DNA of 64,000 bases from Sphingobium quisquiliarum P25. Lineage in GTDB: Bacteria; Pseudomonadota; Alphaproteobacteria; Sphingomonadales; Sphingomonadaceae. Positions 19,149 to 28,817 of this stretch are shown piece by piece (within the stretch, counting starts at the first letter, position 1; every line of letters starts with the position of its first letter). The translations under genes and the position numbers were made by a program. The notes beneath the pieces are model-generated. The model saw nothing but the letters and a program-made list of their open reading frames with translations. It ran no database searches and was not told where the DNA came from. The DNA is taken from NCBI RefSeq assembly GCF_000445065.1, contig NZ_ATHO01000014.1, forward strand, positions 1-64,000. Reading direction: 5' to 3'.

Positions 19149-21767
19149 CTAGCAGGCGAGCGAGCGCGAATGCGCGCCCAGTGCGGCAAGGTCGATCGGG
19201 GCGGCGAATTCCACGCCCATCCGGTCGTCCAGCGACCAGCGGGAGGTCGCGTTCACGGAAAGGCTCTCGCTGAATTCGATCGCGAAGATCGTGCCTTCGG
19301 GCACGTTCCACAATCCTTCGATCATCGCGCCTGTGGCGGAGATGTTGCGGATGCGGGCGGTATAGCTATGCCCGTCATGCAGCACATTGACCGTCCGCAG
19401 CATCGTCTTGCGTTCCGGGCGGCTGGACTGGAACCCTTCGGCCAAAGCCAGCGTGCCATGGCTCCGCTGCCGTTCCAGCACGTCTTCCGCCGTCAGCGGG
19501 CGGCCATAGACATATCCCTGAATATGGCTGCACCCGAGTTGGCGGATCAGGGCGAGTTCGTCCTGCGTTTCCGCGCCTTCGGCCGTCGTGTCCATGCCCA
19601 GCGCTTCGGCAAGGCTGACGATCGCCTTGATGATGGCGCTGTTGCGGTTGCCCTTGACCGCCGCCCCGCGCACGAAGCTCTGGTCGATCTTGATCTTGTC
19701 GAAGGGCGCTTTCTTCAAATAGCCGAGCGAGGAATAGCCGGTGCCGAAATCGTCGAGCGCCAGACGGACGCCGATCGCCTTCAGCCGGGCAAAGGTCGCG
19801 TCCGTGCCGTCATCATCGTTCAGGAACACGCTTTCGGTGATTTCAAGCTCAAGCCGTTCGGGCGCGAGCTGCGAATTGGCGAGGGCGCTCATCACCAAAG
19901 CGGGCAGGCCCGGATTGGCGAACTGGATCGGCGATACGTTCACCGCCACCCTGATGTCATCGACCCACTGAGTCGCGTCGCGGCAAGCGGTGCGCAGCAC
20001 CCATTCCCCCAGAGGCGCGATGAGGCCGCTTTCCTCCGCGATGGGCACGAACACGGCCGGGGAAATCGCGCCGCGCACCGGATGATTCCAGCGCAGCAGC
20101 GCCTCATAGCCGGTGATCCTTTCCGTCTGGGAGGACACGACCGGCTGATAGACGAGATGCAGGGCGTCCGACGCGAGCGCGTGGCGCAGATCTTCCTCCA
20201 TCTGCCTGCGATCTTCGGCGTCGGCATGCATCTCGCTGGAATAGAAGCGATGGACGCCCCGGCCATCCCCCTTTGCGGCGTAGAGCGCAAGATCGGCATT
20301 GCGGATCAGCGCGTCGGCAGTGACGCCATCCTGCGGACAGACCGAAATGCCAATGGACGCGCCGATCACGACCACCGTGCCTTCGATGGAATAAGGACGC
20401 GACAGGGATGCGATGATGGCGCGGGCAAGCTGCTCCATCGAACGGCGGTCATGATGGCCCGGCAGCAGAATCTTGAATTCATCGCCGCCCTGCCGGCCGA
20501 CCAGACCGCGATTGCCGGCCACTTCCAGCAACCTCTGGCTGACCTGCCGCAGCAGGGCGTCGCCCGCCGGATGGCCCAGCGTGTCATTCACCGATTTGAA
20601 CCGGTCGAGGTCCAGCATCATCAGCGTGCATTCGCTCGCCCCCATGCCCTGCGGCCCGGCCACCGCCTCTTCCAGCGAACGCAGCACCTGCACGCGGTTG
20701 GGAAGACCGGTCAGCGAATCGAATTGCGCAAGCCGCTGCACCTCCGCCTGGCTGCGGCGCATGGCGGTAAGGTCCGCGCCGCTACCGCGAAAGCCGTGGA
20801 ACTGGCCATATTCGTTGAAGACCGGCTGGCCGGAGATGGACCACCAGCGCTCATCCTGCGTCATCGCCGCGCGCACCGCGATCTCCGAAAAGCCGGTGCG
20901 CGCCGACAGATGGAAGCCAACCGTACGCTCGCCAGTGCCATGCTGGTGATCGCCATTGCCGATAAGGTCGGTCAGCCGCCGCCCGATCATGCCGCCCTGG
21001 GGCATACCGTCCAGGGTGCTGACCAGCGTATCGGAAATATAGGTGAGGCAGCCGTGGCGATCGGTTTCCCAGAACCAGCCATGCCCCGACTGCTCATATT
21101 CCTGGAGCAGCCGGTCCGATCGCTGCGCGCGCAAGTCCTGCTGATGCAGGGCGATCGCGCGGTCGCGGTCCGCCCGCGCCTGACGAAGCGTCGCGATCAT
21201 CATCCCTGCAAGGCAGATGAACAGCAGGCCGGTCTGGGCGAATGGCGCCTGCTGGAGCATGGAAGCGCATAGCGTGCCAAGGAAATAGCAGGCGCCCAGC
21301 AGCCGCCGGTCGCCGAAGATGCAGACGACGAGAATCGCGACCAGTATTTCGGCAAGGAGGCCGTTGGGCACTCCGCCGGGATTGGCGGCGGGTTCCAGCA
21401 GCAGGCCGAAGGTGAAGCTGGACAGGAACATCAGCGCCAGCATCAGCCATTTCTGCACATGCGGCCGCTGCTGCTGGAATCGTCCGCCCTTGGGCGCGAT
21501 CATCACGACGCCATCGATCAGCAGCATCGCCGTCAGGATGAGCGTATAGGCCACGCTTCCCTGAAAAAGAGACGCGTGCAGCAAGGCGAAGGTGCACAGC
21601 TTGGCGAGCAGGATCAGCGGCCACAACCGGGCGATCTGGCCCAGGCTGCTCGATATCCAGAAGGGGGAAACTTCCGTCCCCCCTTCCGCAAGCCCAAGCG
21701 CGGCTGCCAGATCGACAGGCCATGACTGAACGTCTGTCAGCTTTGTACGCGATGGGACCATAGCCAT
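19149..21767 (-). CDS. Membrane GGDEF-EAL protein with PAS and C-terminal PilZ
   Basis: The 872-residue protein has N-terminal transmembrane helices (about residues 45-200), a PAS domain (GHGWFWETDRHGCLTYIS), a GGDEF domain with intact GGDEF (RQGGDEFKILL), an EAL domain (YEALLRWNHPVRG, ITESVFLNDDD, LDDFGTGYSSLGYLKK, KIDQSFVR) and a C-terminal PilZ-like domain (RPERKTMLRTVNVLHDG, RIRNISATGAMIEG, DDRMGVEF). It should make and/or degrade c-di-GMP and bind it. Both active motifs look competent; net activity cannot be inferred. It connects to the c-di-GMP riboswitch at 425-510, although 19 kb apart. Confidence 0.93.
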   Translation of the reverse strand: MAMVPSRTKLTDVQSWPVDLAAALGLAEGGTEVSPFWISSSLGQIARLWPLILLAKLCTFALLHASLFQGSVAYTLILTAMLLIDGVVMIAPKGGRFQQQRPHVQKWLMLALMFLSSFTFGLLLEPAANPGGVPNGLLAEILVAILVVCIFGDRRLLGACYFLGTLCASMLQQAPFAQTGLLFICLAGMMIATLRQARADRDRAIALHQQDLRAQRSDRLLQEYEQSGHGWFWETDRHGCLTYISDTLVSTLDGMPQGGMIGRRLTDLIGNGDHQHGTGERTVGFHLSARTGFSEIAVRAAMTQDERWWSISGQPVFNEYGQFHGFRGSGADLTAMRRSQAEVQRLAQFDSLTGLPNRVQVLRSLEEAVAGPQGMGASECTLMMLDLDRFKSVNDTLGHPAGDALLRQVSQRLLEVAGNRGLVGRQGGDEFKILLPGHHDRRSMEQLARAIIASLSRPYSIEGTVVVIGASIGISVCPQDGVTADALIRNADLALYAAKGDGRGVHRFYSSEMHADAEDRRQMEEDLRHALASDALHLVYQPVVSSQTERITGYEALLRWNHPVRGAISPAVFVPIAEESGLIAPLGEWVLRTACRDATQWVDDIRVAVNVSPIQFANPGLPALVMSALANSQLAPERLELEITESVFLNDDDGTDATFARLKAIGVRLALDDFGTGYSSLGYLKKAPFDKIKIDQSFVRGAAVKGNRNSAIIKAIVSLAEALGMDTTAEGAETQDELALIRQLGCSHIQGYVYGRPLTAEDVLERQRSHGTLALAEGFQSSRPERKTMLRTVNVLHDGHSYTARIRNISATGAMIEGLWNVPEGTIFAIEFSESLSVNATSRWSLDDRMGVEFAAPIDLAALGAHSRSLAC

Positions 21768-21827
21768 CGCGTAACAGCCAGAGGTTGAAAGAGAATTACC
21801 TTCCCGTCTTCAATCTGCCGATTGAAA

Positions 21828-22940
21828 TCAAACCCTCATCGGCATGAGTACGTAGAGCGCGGGGCTGCGGTCATTTTCACGGATCAGCGTGGGCGCGGCC
21901 GCGTCGGCCAGGTGCAGTTCGACGAGGTCGCTGTCGATCTGGCCCAATATGTCGAGCAGATAGCGCGCATTGAAGCCGATATCGAAGCCTTCGCCCTGGA
22001 ATGCGCCGGGCACTTCTTCGGCGGCGGTGCCGTTTTCCGGGCTGGTGACGGAGAGGGTGATCTTGTCCCGGTCCAGCGTCATCTTGACGGCGCGGGTCTT
22101 TTCCGTGGCGATGGTCGCGACGCGGTCCACGCCTTCTTCAAAGCTGCGCGGATCGATCTTGAGCAGCTTGTCGTTGGCGGTCGGGATGACGCGGCTGTAA
22201 TCGGGGAAAGTGCCGTCGATCAGCTTGCTGGTCAGGATCGCGCTGCCAAGGCCGAAGCGGATCTTGCTGGCGGACAGCGAAATCTGGACCGAGCCTTCCA
22301 CCTCGTCGAGCAGCTTGCGCAGTTCGCCGATGCATTTGCGGGGCACGATGATGCCGGGCATCCCGTCCGCGCCATCGGGACGCGGCACGGTGACGCGGGC
22401 GAGGCGATGGCCGTCCGTCGCCGCCGCCTTCAGCACCGGCTGGCCATCATCCGACACATGGAAATAAATGCCGTTCAGATAATAGCGCGTCTCTTCGGTC
22501 GAGATGGCGAAGCGCGTCTTGTCGATGATCTGCTTCAACGTTTCGGCGGGCAGTTCGAAGCTGGTGGGCAGGTCGCCTTCCGCGATCACCGGGAAATCGT
22601 CGCGCGGCAGGGTCGAGAGGTTGAACCGGGCGCGGCCCGCCTGGATCAGCATCTTGCCCTCCGCCGCGTGGAGCGACACCTGCGATCCTTCGGGCAGCTT
22701 GCGGGCGATGTCGAACAGCGTGTGCGCCGAAATGGTCGTGGCCCCCGCCTGCTCCACCTGGGCCGACACGCTTTCGACGATCTGGAGGTCGAGGTCGGTC
22801 GCCATCAGCTTGATCGCGCCGTCCGACGAAGCTTCGATCAGCACGTTGGACAGGATCGGTATCGTATTGCGCCGCTCCACCACCGACTGGACGTGGCTGA
22901 GGCTCTTGAGGAGCGTTGCGCGTTCGATGGTGGCCTTCAT
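21828..22940 (-). CDS. dnaN: DNA polymerase III beta sliding clamp
   Basis: The 370-residue clamp subunit starts MKATIERATLLKSLSHVQ and ends LYVLMPMRV, the normal DnaN boundaries. Typical blocks are RRNTIPILSNVLIEA, ATDGHRLAR, and the hydrophobic binding cleft segments near the C-terminus (APTLIRENDRSPALYVLMPMR). It holds the polymerase on DNA in replication. It is not next to dnaA; recF is about 9.4 kb further downstream in the window, an arrangement seen in sphingomonads. Confidence 0.98.
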   Translation of the reverse strand: MKATIERATLLKSLSHVQSVVERRNTIPILSNVLIEASSDGAIKLMATDLDLQIVESVSAQVEQAGATTISAHTLFDIARKLPEGSQVSLHAAEGKMLIQAGRARFNLSTLPRDDFPVIAEGDLPTSFELPAETLKQIIDKTRFAISTEETRYYLNGIYFHVSDDGQPVLKAAATDGHRLARVTVPRPDGADGMPGIIVPRKCIGELRKLLDEVEGSVQISLSASKIRFGLGSAILTSKLIDGTFPDYSRVIPTANDKLLKIDPRSFEEGVDRVATIATEKTRAVKMTLDRDKITLSVTSPENGTAAEEVPGAFQGEGFDIGFNARYLLDILGQIDSDLVELHLADAAAPTLIRENDRSPALYVLMPMRV

Positions 22941-23091
22941 GTCCCTGTTTGTCCGTTTCTTTTTCTGCGCAAAGCCCGAAGACGGTCGAATCCGGGCGAC
23001 AATGATGGATGGTCCTTCATAGCCGCTATGACGGCGGCGGCAAGCGCTCGCTGGTCATTTCGCCTGGGCAAGGGTTGCAAAAAGGCACAGC

Positions 23092-23589
23092 ATGCGCTTT
23101 GCCCGTCCTATGGCGCGCTTGTCCCTCTTCCTCCTGCCGCTGCTCGCCATCGCCGCGCCAGCCTTCGCCAAGGATTCGCTTGGCATCTTCGAATATTGGG
23201 GCGCTTTCCGCGATCCGGCGGCGCCGCGCTGCTACGCCATTTCCCTGCCAGTGGGCACGCGGGGGAACGGCTTCGCCGCTGTCGGCACCTGGCCCCGGCG
23301 GCATATACGCGGCCAGGTCCATTTCCGCCTGAGCCGCACGCGCGCCGAGGGAGCGCCCGTGATCCTGAGCGTGGGAGAGCGCCGGTTCCCGCTGGTGGCA
23401 GGCAAGGGGGACGCCTGGGCCCCCGGCCCGCGCGCCGACGCCGCGATCATCGCCGCCATGCGGTCGGCCAGCAGCATGAGCGTGCAGACGCAGGGCGCGA
23501 ACGGACGGGCCTTTGCCGACGCCTACAGGTTGCGCGGGGCGGCGACGGCGATCGATGCGGCAGCTTTGGGATGCGCCAGGTTGCGGTGA
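23092..23589 (+). CDS. IalB-like secreted protein
   Basis: The 165-residue protein has a signal peptide (MRFARPMARLSLFLLPLLAI, cleavage near AFAK) then a domain like the Invasion-associated locus B family: FEYWGAFRDPAAPRCYAIS, with the Trp and Cys and a following VGTW segment, and a C-terminal cysteine in AALGCARL. It is likely periplasmic with one disulfide. It is 70 bp upstream of rlmN, probably co-transcribed. IalB-type proteins in non-pathogens have no defined role. Confidence 0.8.
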   Translation: MRFARPMARLSLFLLPLLAIAAPAFAKDSLGIFEYWGAFRDPAAPRCYAISLPVGTRGNGFAAVGTWPRRHIRGQVHFRLSRTRAEGAPVILSVGERRFPLVAGKGDAWAPGPRADAAIIAAMRSASSMSVQTQGANGRAFADAYRLRGAATAIDAAALGCARLR

Positions 23590-23659
23590 ATGGCCGGGGC
23601 GCTCCGGTCCCGGACGCTCCCCTTTATAAATCCGCCGGAATCGACTATGTGCGCCGGCT

Positions 23660-24919
23660 ATGCATACAGCCGCCAACCCCTTGATGCCGATTCCCGGCGC
23701 TATCGACCCTGTGCCCGTGCCGCGCGCGGTGACGCCGCGCGAGGATGGCCGTGCCGACCTGATGGGCCTGTCGCGCCCGCAGATCAAGGCGATGCTGGAG
23801 GAAGCGGGCCTGGACGCCAAGCAGGCCAAGCTGCGATCCAAGCAGTTGTTCCACTGGCTCTATCATCGTGGCGAAACCGATTTCGACGCGATGACCGACC
23901 TTGCCAAGCCGATGCGCGGCTGGATGGCGGAGCGGTTCGTGGTCGGCCGTCCGCAGGTGGTGGAGGCCCAGGTTTCGAGCGATGGCACCCGCAAATGGCT
24001 GCTGCGTTCGGATGACGGCCAGGATTATGAGATGGTGTTCATCCCCGACGCCGACCGGGGAACGCTGTGCGTGTCGAGCCAGGTCGGCTGCACGCTCAAC
24101 TGCCGTTTCTGCCATACCGGCACGATGCGGCTGGTCCGCAACCTGACGCCGGGCGAGATTGTCGGACAGGTCATGCTGGCGCGCGACGCGCTGGGCGAAT
24201 GGCCCAAGGGCAGCATGGCGTCGGCCAATGACGACGAGACCGACGACACGCCGCAATATACGACCGACGGGCGCATGCTGACCAACATCGTGATGATGGG
24301 CATGGGCGAGCCGCTCTATAATTTCGATCATGTGCGCGACGCGTTGAAGGTGGTGATGGACGGGGACGGCCTGGCGCTGTCGAAGCGGCGGATCACCCTT
24401 TCCACGTCCGGCGTGGTGCCGATGATGGCGCGCGCGGGCGAGGAGATCGGCGTCAACCTGGCCGTATCGCTGCATGGCGTGACCAAGGATGTGCGCGACG
24501 AACTGGTCCCGCTCAACAGGAAATATGGGATCGAGCAGCTGTTGCAGGCCTGCGCCGATTATCCGGGCGCCAACAATGCGCGGCGGATCACCTTCGAATA
24601 TGTGATGATCAGGGACAAGAATGACAGCGACGAGGATGCGCGCGAACTGGTCCGCCTGATCCGCCAGTTCAAGCTGCCCGCCAAGGTCAACCTGATCCCC
24701 TTTAACCCCTGGCCCGGCACGGACTATGAATGTTCCACGCCGGAGCGGATCAAGCGCTTTTCCGACATCGTGTTCGAAGGGGGGATATCCGCCCCGGTGC
24801 GCACGCCGCGCGGCCGCGACATCATGGCGGCATGCGGGCAGCTCAAGTCGGCGTCGGAAAAGAAAAGCCGCGCGGAACTGGACCGGCTGGCGGCGGAGAA
24901 GCAGGCGGCGCTGGGGTAA
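23660..24919 (+). CDS. rlmN: Dual-specificity RNA methyltransferase RlmN
   Basis: Radical-SAM enzyme that makes 2-methyladenosine in 23S rRNA (A2503) and some tRNAs. At 419 residues it has the cluster-binding CTLNCRFC (C144, C148, C151), the SAM-binding [10 protein letters not shown], the cysteines for the methyl-thiolate chemistry, and [22 protein letters not shown] near the C-terminus. The N-terminal helical domain carries [11 protein letters not shown] stretch near residues 180-205 ([19 protein letters not shown]) is an acidic insertion found in some alphaproteobacteria. Confidence 0.97.
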   Translation: MHTAANPLMPIPGAIDPVPVPRAVTPREDGRADLMGLSRPQIKAMLEEAGLDAKQAKLRSKQLFHWLYHRGETDFDAMTDLAKPMRGWMAERFVVGRPQVVEAQVSSDGTRKWLLRSDDGQDYEMVFIPDADRGTLCVSSQVGCTLNCRFCHTGTMRLVRNLTPGEIVGQVMLARDALGEWPKGSMASANDDETDDTPQYTTDGRMLTNIVMMGMGEPLYNFDHVRDALKVVMDGDGLALSKRRITLSTSGVVPMMARAGEEIGVNLAVSLHGVTKDVRDELVPLNRKYGIEQLLQACADYPGANNARRITFEYVMIRDKNDSDEDARELVRLIRQFKLPAKVNLIPFNPWPGTDYECSTPERIKRFSDIVFEGGISAPVRTPRGRDIMAACGQLKSASEKKSRAELDRLAAEKQAALG

Positions 24920-24995
24920 GGGCGCGGCCTTCGCTGATGGGGCATGAAGCCGCTATTCTGCGGCAGCTTATTGCTTTCGCCCGTCCGCTTCATGC

Positions 24996-25025
24996 AAAAA
25001 GGGCGGCCCCGATGGGACCGCCCTT
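24996..25025 (-). terminator. Terminator for the outer membrane protein gene
   Basis: Between the convergent rlmN and beta-barrel genes a hairpin of GGGCGG plus CCC/GGG pairs (with a one-base bulge) is flanked by five A on the plus strand, that is a T run on the minus strand, fitting termination of the minus-strand gene. Confidence 0.75.
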
Positions 25026-25049
25026 CCTGTTGATTCCGATCGAGAGGGA

Positions 25050-25562
25050 TCAGAAACGGAAACCGATGCCGACGACACCGGCGTCACGGCCGCCGAGTTC
25101 GGCTTCATATTCAGTGCGCTGATATTCAGCCGAAATGTAGGCGTTGGGGGTCAGGGCGAATTCAACGCCGCCGCCGAAACGAACGCCTTCGAAATTGGTG
25201 TCGCCCACCGGCGCTTCAAAGCGGGTGGTGGCATAGCCGACCTTGCCGAACGCCAGGAACTGCGGGTTGACGACATAGCCGAGGCGAACCGAAGCGGCGA
25301 GATCGCGGCTGGCGTCGACGCCGAAGTCATTGTCGAGGCTGGAGTCGCCGAAGGAGACTTCCGGGCCGAAGGTCAGGTTCGGGGTGACGGCCAGATCGTA
25401 ACCGGCGGTGACGCCATAGCTCACGCCTTCTTCGTCGCCGAGGCTGTCATAGCCGACGGTCACGCCAGCGCGCGGGCCGGTGAAGGGAGCGGCATCCTGC
25501 GCGAAGGCAGGAGCAGAGACGGCGGCGGCAGCAACAACGGCTGCGAAAATCACAGACTTCAT
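25050..25562 (-). CDS. Small outer-membrane beta-barrel protein (OmpA/opacity-like)
   Basis: The 170-residue protein has a signal peptide (MKSVIFAAVVAAAAVSAPAF, ending AFAQ) and an 8-strand barrel pattern with alternating aromatic residues, ending in GVVGIGFRF with C-terminal Phe. This fits the opacity/porin-like OMP family of sphingomonads. It is likely a structural surface protein rather than a large pore. An intrinsic terminator follows it. Confidence 0.9.
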   Translation of the reverse strand: MKSVIFAAVVAAAAVSAPAFAQDAAPFTGPRAGVTVGYDSLGDEEGVSYGVTAGYDLAVTPNLTFGPEVSFGDSSLDNDFGVDASRDLAASVRLGYVVNPQFLAFGKVGYATTRFEAPVGDTNFEGVRFGGGVEFALTPNAYISAEYQRTEYEAELGGRDAGVVGIGFRF

Positions 25563-25947
25563 ATTATCCTCATCGAATTAAAGAACGAGCATCAAGAAAA
25601 AGACGCACGTCTTGTCATATTGCAGGAACAGTGTTCGAGTATTTTCACGATCACCTAAAGAATGCCGTGTGTAACGGCTTCCTCCTTTTCATCCTGCATG
25701 CCGCGATCATCATCGCTGACAGGGCGCATATGATGGTTCCTAGATGACGTTGCAACATCGACATAAACATAATTGGCTTATGATGCGATTTTGCAACAGT
25801 TTGACTAGACATGCCGATCAGACAAAAGGCGGCCAGGGCAGCTAGCCAACGGAGGATGGACGGCAGATGAACAATGCGGCTTCCGCCAGACCAACGGAGC
25901 AGAGCGGCATTTTTGACCATAGCGATGCAAAGAGGTAACAGTGCCCC
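25563..25947. other. 385-bp divergent intergenic region
   Basis: Promoter region of the beta-barrel gene and the cytochrome b gene. A minus-strand frame of 89 codons (25651-25920) is open here with a hydrophobic stretch (WLAALAAFCLIGM) but has no ribosome site and no family resemblance; I treat it as doubtful. No repeat or known RNA is seen. Confidence 0.5.
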
Positions 25948-26682
25948 ATGGTGAGCGCAGCGTCCCCGGCCCCAGCCCCCGCGGTCCCGTCCGTGGTGGT
26001 TCGCCACAGCCGGGTCACACGCCTGTGGCATTGGGCGAACGCCGTGCTGCTCTACATCCTGCTTGCCAGCGGGCTGGGCATATTCAATGCGCATCCCCGG
26101 CTCTATTGGGGCCCATATGGCGCGAATTTCGATCATGCCTGGCTTGAGCTCGACCGCTTCGGCCCCTGGCTGACCCTGCCTGCTCATTATGATCTCGCCA
26201 TGTCGCGCCATTGGCATCTGGCGGCCGCGCCGCTGTTCGCCTTCGCGCTGCTCGGCTATATGCTGTGGAGCCTTGGCAGCGGTCATATCCGCCGGGACCT
26301 TGCCTTCCGGCGCGGCGAGCTTGCGCCACGTCATGTCTGGCAGGACATATTCGATCATGCCCGGCTCCGCTTCCCGGCCGGAGCGGCGGCGCTGCGTTAT
26401 AATGTGCTGCAAAAGGCCAGCTATATCGGGATCATCTTCATCGTCCTGCCGCTCATCATCCTGACCGGGCTGACCATGTCGCCGGGCATGAACGCGGCCT
26501 GGCCCTGGCTGCTCGACCTGTTCGGGGGCCGCCAGTCCGCGCGCTCCATCCACTTCATCGCCGCCTTCCTTCTGGTCGCCTTCTTCCTGGTCCACATCGT
26601 CATGGTCCTGCTGGCGGGGCCGCTGAACGAATTGCGATCCATCGTGACGGGCCGCTATCGCGTGCCGGAGGAGCGGCCATGA
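25948..26682 (+). CDS. Cytochrome b/b6-type membrane subunit
   Basis: The 244-residue integral membrane protein resembles the cytochrome b561/Ni-hydrogenase-type family. It has four main transmembrane segments; candidate heme His ligands are in TRLWHWANAVLLY, RHWHLAAAPLFAF and the final SIHFIAAFLLVAFFLVHIV. It ends ATGA-overlapping with the molybdopterin oxidoreductase gene, so the two should form a membrane-bound complex in which the b subunit passes electrons to or from the Mo protein. Confidence 0.9.
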   Translation: MVSAASPAPAPAVPSVVVRHSRVTRLWHWANAVLLYILLASGLGIFNAHPRLYWGPYGANFDHAWLELDRFGPWLTLPAHYDLAMSRHWHLAAAPLFAFALLGYMLWSLGSGHIRRDLAFRRGELAPRHVWQDIFDHARLRFPAGAAALRYNVLQKASYIGIIFIVLPLIILTGLTMSPGMNAAWPWLLDLFGGRQSARSIHFIAAFLLVAFFLVHIVMVLLAGPLNELRSIVTGRYRVPEERP

Positions 26683-27431
26683 GCCTGATCTTTACCCGGC
26701 GGGCGATCATGCTGGGGGCTGGCGCAACGCTGGCCGGTTGCGACCGCATCGCACGCCATGAAACGGTGCGCGAGGCGCTGTTCAGCGCAGAGAATTTCCA
26801 CAAATGGGCGCAACGCCGCCTGATGGCGCGCGATGCCTTGGCGCGCGAATTCCGCCCCGACCAGATTTCACCCTTCTTCCGCCCCAATGGCACGAGCAAT
26901 CCGAACACGCCCGAATATAAGGCGCTGTGGCGGTCGGGCTTTGCTGACTGGCGGCTTGAAATTTCGGGCCTTGTGAACCGGCCCTTGTCCCTCTCCCTCC
27001 CGCAGCTTCACCAATTGCCGCAGCGGGAGCAGATCACGCGCCACGATTGCGTGGAGGGATGGAGCGCCATCGGCAGATGGCGCGGAGTGCCGCTCGCCCT
27101 GCTGCTCGACGCGGCGGGCATGAAGGAACGGGCGCGATACATCGTCTTCCGCTGCGCCGACAGGATGGGCGACGGCCATGCCTATTATGAGAGCATCGAC
27201 ATGATCGATGCCTTCCACCCGCAGACGATTTTGGCCTTCGCGCTCAATGACCAGCCGCTGCGCGTGGCGAACGGAGCACCGCTGCGCCTGCGGGTCGAGC
27301 GGCAACTGGGCTACAAGCATGCCAAATATCTGATGGGGATCGAGGCGGTCGAGCACCTGTCCGGCACCGGGCGCGGCAAGGGCGGCTATTGGGAAGACCA
27401 TGCGGGCTATGATTGGTACGCAGGCATTTGA
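26679..27431 (+). CDS. Molybdopterin-dependent oxidoreductase, sulfite-oxidase/MsrP-like
   Basis: The 250-residue protein has an N-terminal hydrophobic signal (RRAIMLGAGATLAGCDRI, Tat-like RR with lipobox-like Gly-Cys) and one sulfite-oxidase-type Mo domain. The Mo-binding Cys is in RHDCVEGWSAIGRW; GAPLRLRVERQLGYKHAKYL is the characteristic C-terminal block. It is the periplasmic partner of the cytochrome b subunit encoded 4 bp upstream (ATGA overlap). Related pairs reduce methionine sulfoxide or oxidise sulfite; the substrate here is not determined. Confidence 0.9.
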   Translation: MSLIFTRRAIMLGAGATLAGCDRIARHETVREALFSAENFHKWAQRRLMARDALAREFRPDQISPFFRPNGTSNPNTPEYKALWRSGFADWRLEISGLVNRPLSLSLPQLHQLPQREQITRHDCVEGWSAIGRWRGVPLALLLDAAGMKERARYIVFRCADRMGDGHAYYESIDMIDAFHPQTILAFALNDQPLRVANGAPLRLRVERQLGYKHAKYLMGIEAVEHLSGTGRGKGGYWEDHAGYDWYAGI

Positions 27432-27463
27432 CGCGACCGAAATGACCTGACAGTTTAGCCGCC

Positions 27464-28705
27464 ATGAAACTTTTCGATCGTGTCATCAAACGGTTGGTCA
27501 CCCGTGGGCAACTGACCATCATCTATCACGGGGGAAGACGGGTGACGGCGGGGGCGCCCGACCCGGCCTTCCCTTCGCTGGCGTTGAAATTTCATGACGC
27601 CAGGGTTCCCTTCGACATCATCCGCGATCCCCGGCTGGGCATGGCGGAGGCGTTCATCGACGGCCGCGTCACGATCGAGGGCGGCGGCATCATGGAGCTT
27701 ATCTCGCTGATCCGCTCCAACAATGCGTGGGAAAGCGGCAAGTCGATCAGCGACAAGGGGCCGTTGAAGCGCGGTTTCAAGTCGCTCCGCCAGTCGCTCT
27801 GGCGCGCCAATCACCGCTCCCGGTCCAAGGCCAACGTCGCCCATCATTACGACCTGTCGGGCGCGCTCTACGCTCTCTTCCTGGATCGCGACCGCCAATA
27901 TAGCTGCGCCTACTGGCCCGATGCGGATAATGAGACGGGCATCAGCCTGGAGCAGGCGCAGGAAGACAAGAAGGCGCATATCGCGGCCAAGCTGCTGCTG
28001 AAACCAGGCATGAAGGTGCTGGACATCGGATGCGGATGGGGCGGCATGGCGCTGTACCTGCACCGCACCTGCGGCGTCGACGTGACCGGCATCACCTTGT
28101 CCGAGGAGCAGTTGAAGGTCGCCCGCCAGCGCGCGCAGGATACGGGCGTGGCCGATCATGTGCGTTTCGAGCTGATCGACTATCGCGACATCAGCGGGCC
28201 GTTCGACCGGATCGTGTCCGTGGGCATGTTCGAGCATGTGGGCACCGCCCATTACCGCGCCTTCTTCAACAAGTGCCGCGACCTGCTGACCCCTGAGGGC
28301 GTGATGCTGATCCACACCATCGGGCGGATCGACGGGCCGGGCATCACCGACGCCTTCACCCAGAAATATATCTTCCCCGGCGGCTACATCCCCGCCCTGT
28401 CGGAAATGATCCGGGGCAGCGAGGGCACGCGCCTGATGGTCACCGATGTGGAGGTGCTGCGCCTGCATTACGGCCTGACCATCCGCCAATGGTATGCGCG
28501 CACGCTGGCGCACAAGGACGAAATCATCGCGCTCTATGATGAGCGTTTCTATCGCCTGTGGACCTTCTATCTCGCCGGAGCGGCGACCGTGTTCGAACAT
28601 GGCGGCATGGTGAATTATCAGGTCCAATATGCCCGCAACCGCCGCACCCTGCCTATCACGCGCGATTATATGAACGAAGCCGAAACTGCGCTGCGGGCGC
28701 GATGA
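27464..28705 (+). CDS. cfa: Cyclopropane-fatty-acyl-phospholipid synthase
   Basis: This 413-residue SAM-dependent enzyme adds a methylene across unsaturated phospholipid acyl chains. It has the N-terminal lipid-binding part, the HHYDLSGALYALFLD motif, the SAM site VLDIGCGWGGMALYLH, and the catalytic-site segments MFEHVGTAHYRAFF and TIGRIDGPGITDAF. The C-terminal TITRDYM region is typical. It follows the Mo oxidoreductase by 32 bp in the same direction and may be part of the same transcript, though function differs. Confidence 0.95.
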   Translation: MKLFDRVIKRLVTRGQLTIIYHGGRRVTAGAPDPAFPSLALKFHDARVPFDIIRDPRLGMAEAFIDGRVTIEGGGIMELISLIRSNNAWESGKSISDKGPLKRGFKSLRQSLWRANHRSRSKANVAHHYDLSGALYALFLDRDRQYSCAYWPDADNETGISLEQAQEDKKAHIAAKLLLKPGMKVLDIGCGWGGMALYLHRTCGVDVTGITLSEEQLKVARQRAQDTGVADHVRFELIDYRDISGPFDRIVSVGMFEHVGTAHYRAFFNKCRDLLTPEGVMLIHTIGRIDGPGITDAFTQKYIFPGGYIPALSEMIRGSEGTRLMVTDVEVLRLHYGLTIRQWYARTLAHKDEIIALYDERFYRLWTFYLAGAATVFEHGGMVNYQVQYARNRRTLPITRDYMNEAETALRAR

Positions 28706-28817
28706 GGCCCCTTAACGGCCGCTGACAGCATCGTTCCCGCACGGTTCAGCCGGGCGCGCGCATCTTCCCTCCCCATGATCCCCGCCGGTGCGCGGCGGAA
28801 GCATGAGGAGAGTCGAG

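Noticed and set aside
19170-21272. 700-codon plus-strand frame opposite the GGDEF-EAL gene
   Set aside because: Shadow of the real gene on the other strand; sequence has no domain and follows the GC-rich codon pattern in reverse.
21822-23684. 620-codon plus-strand frame across dnaN and the IalB-like gene
   Set aside because: Antisense artefact; dnaN is unambiguous on the minus strand.
25651-25920. 89-codon minus-strand frame in the porin to cytochrome b gap
   Set aside because: No ribosome site, no domain, unusual codon use; left as part of the intergenic entry.
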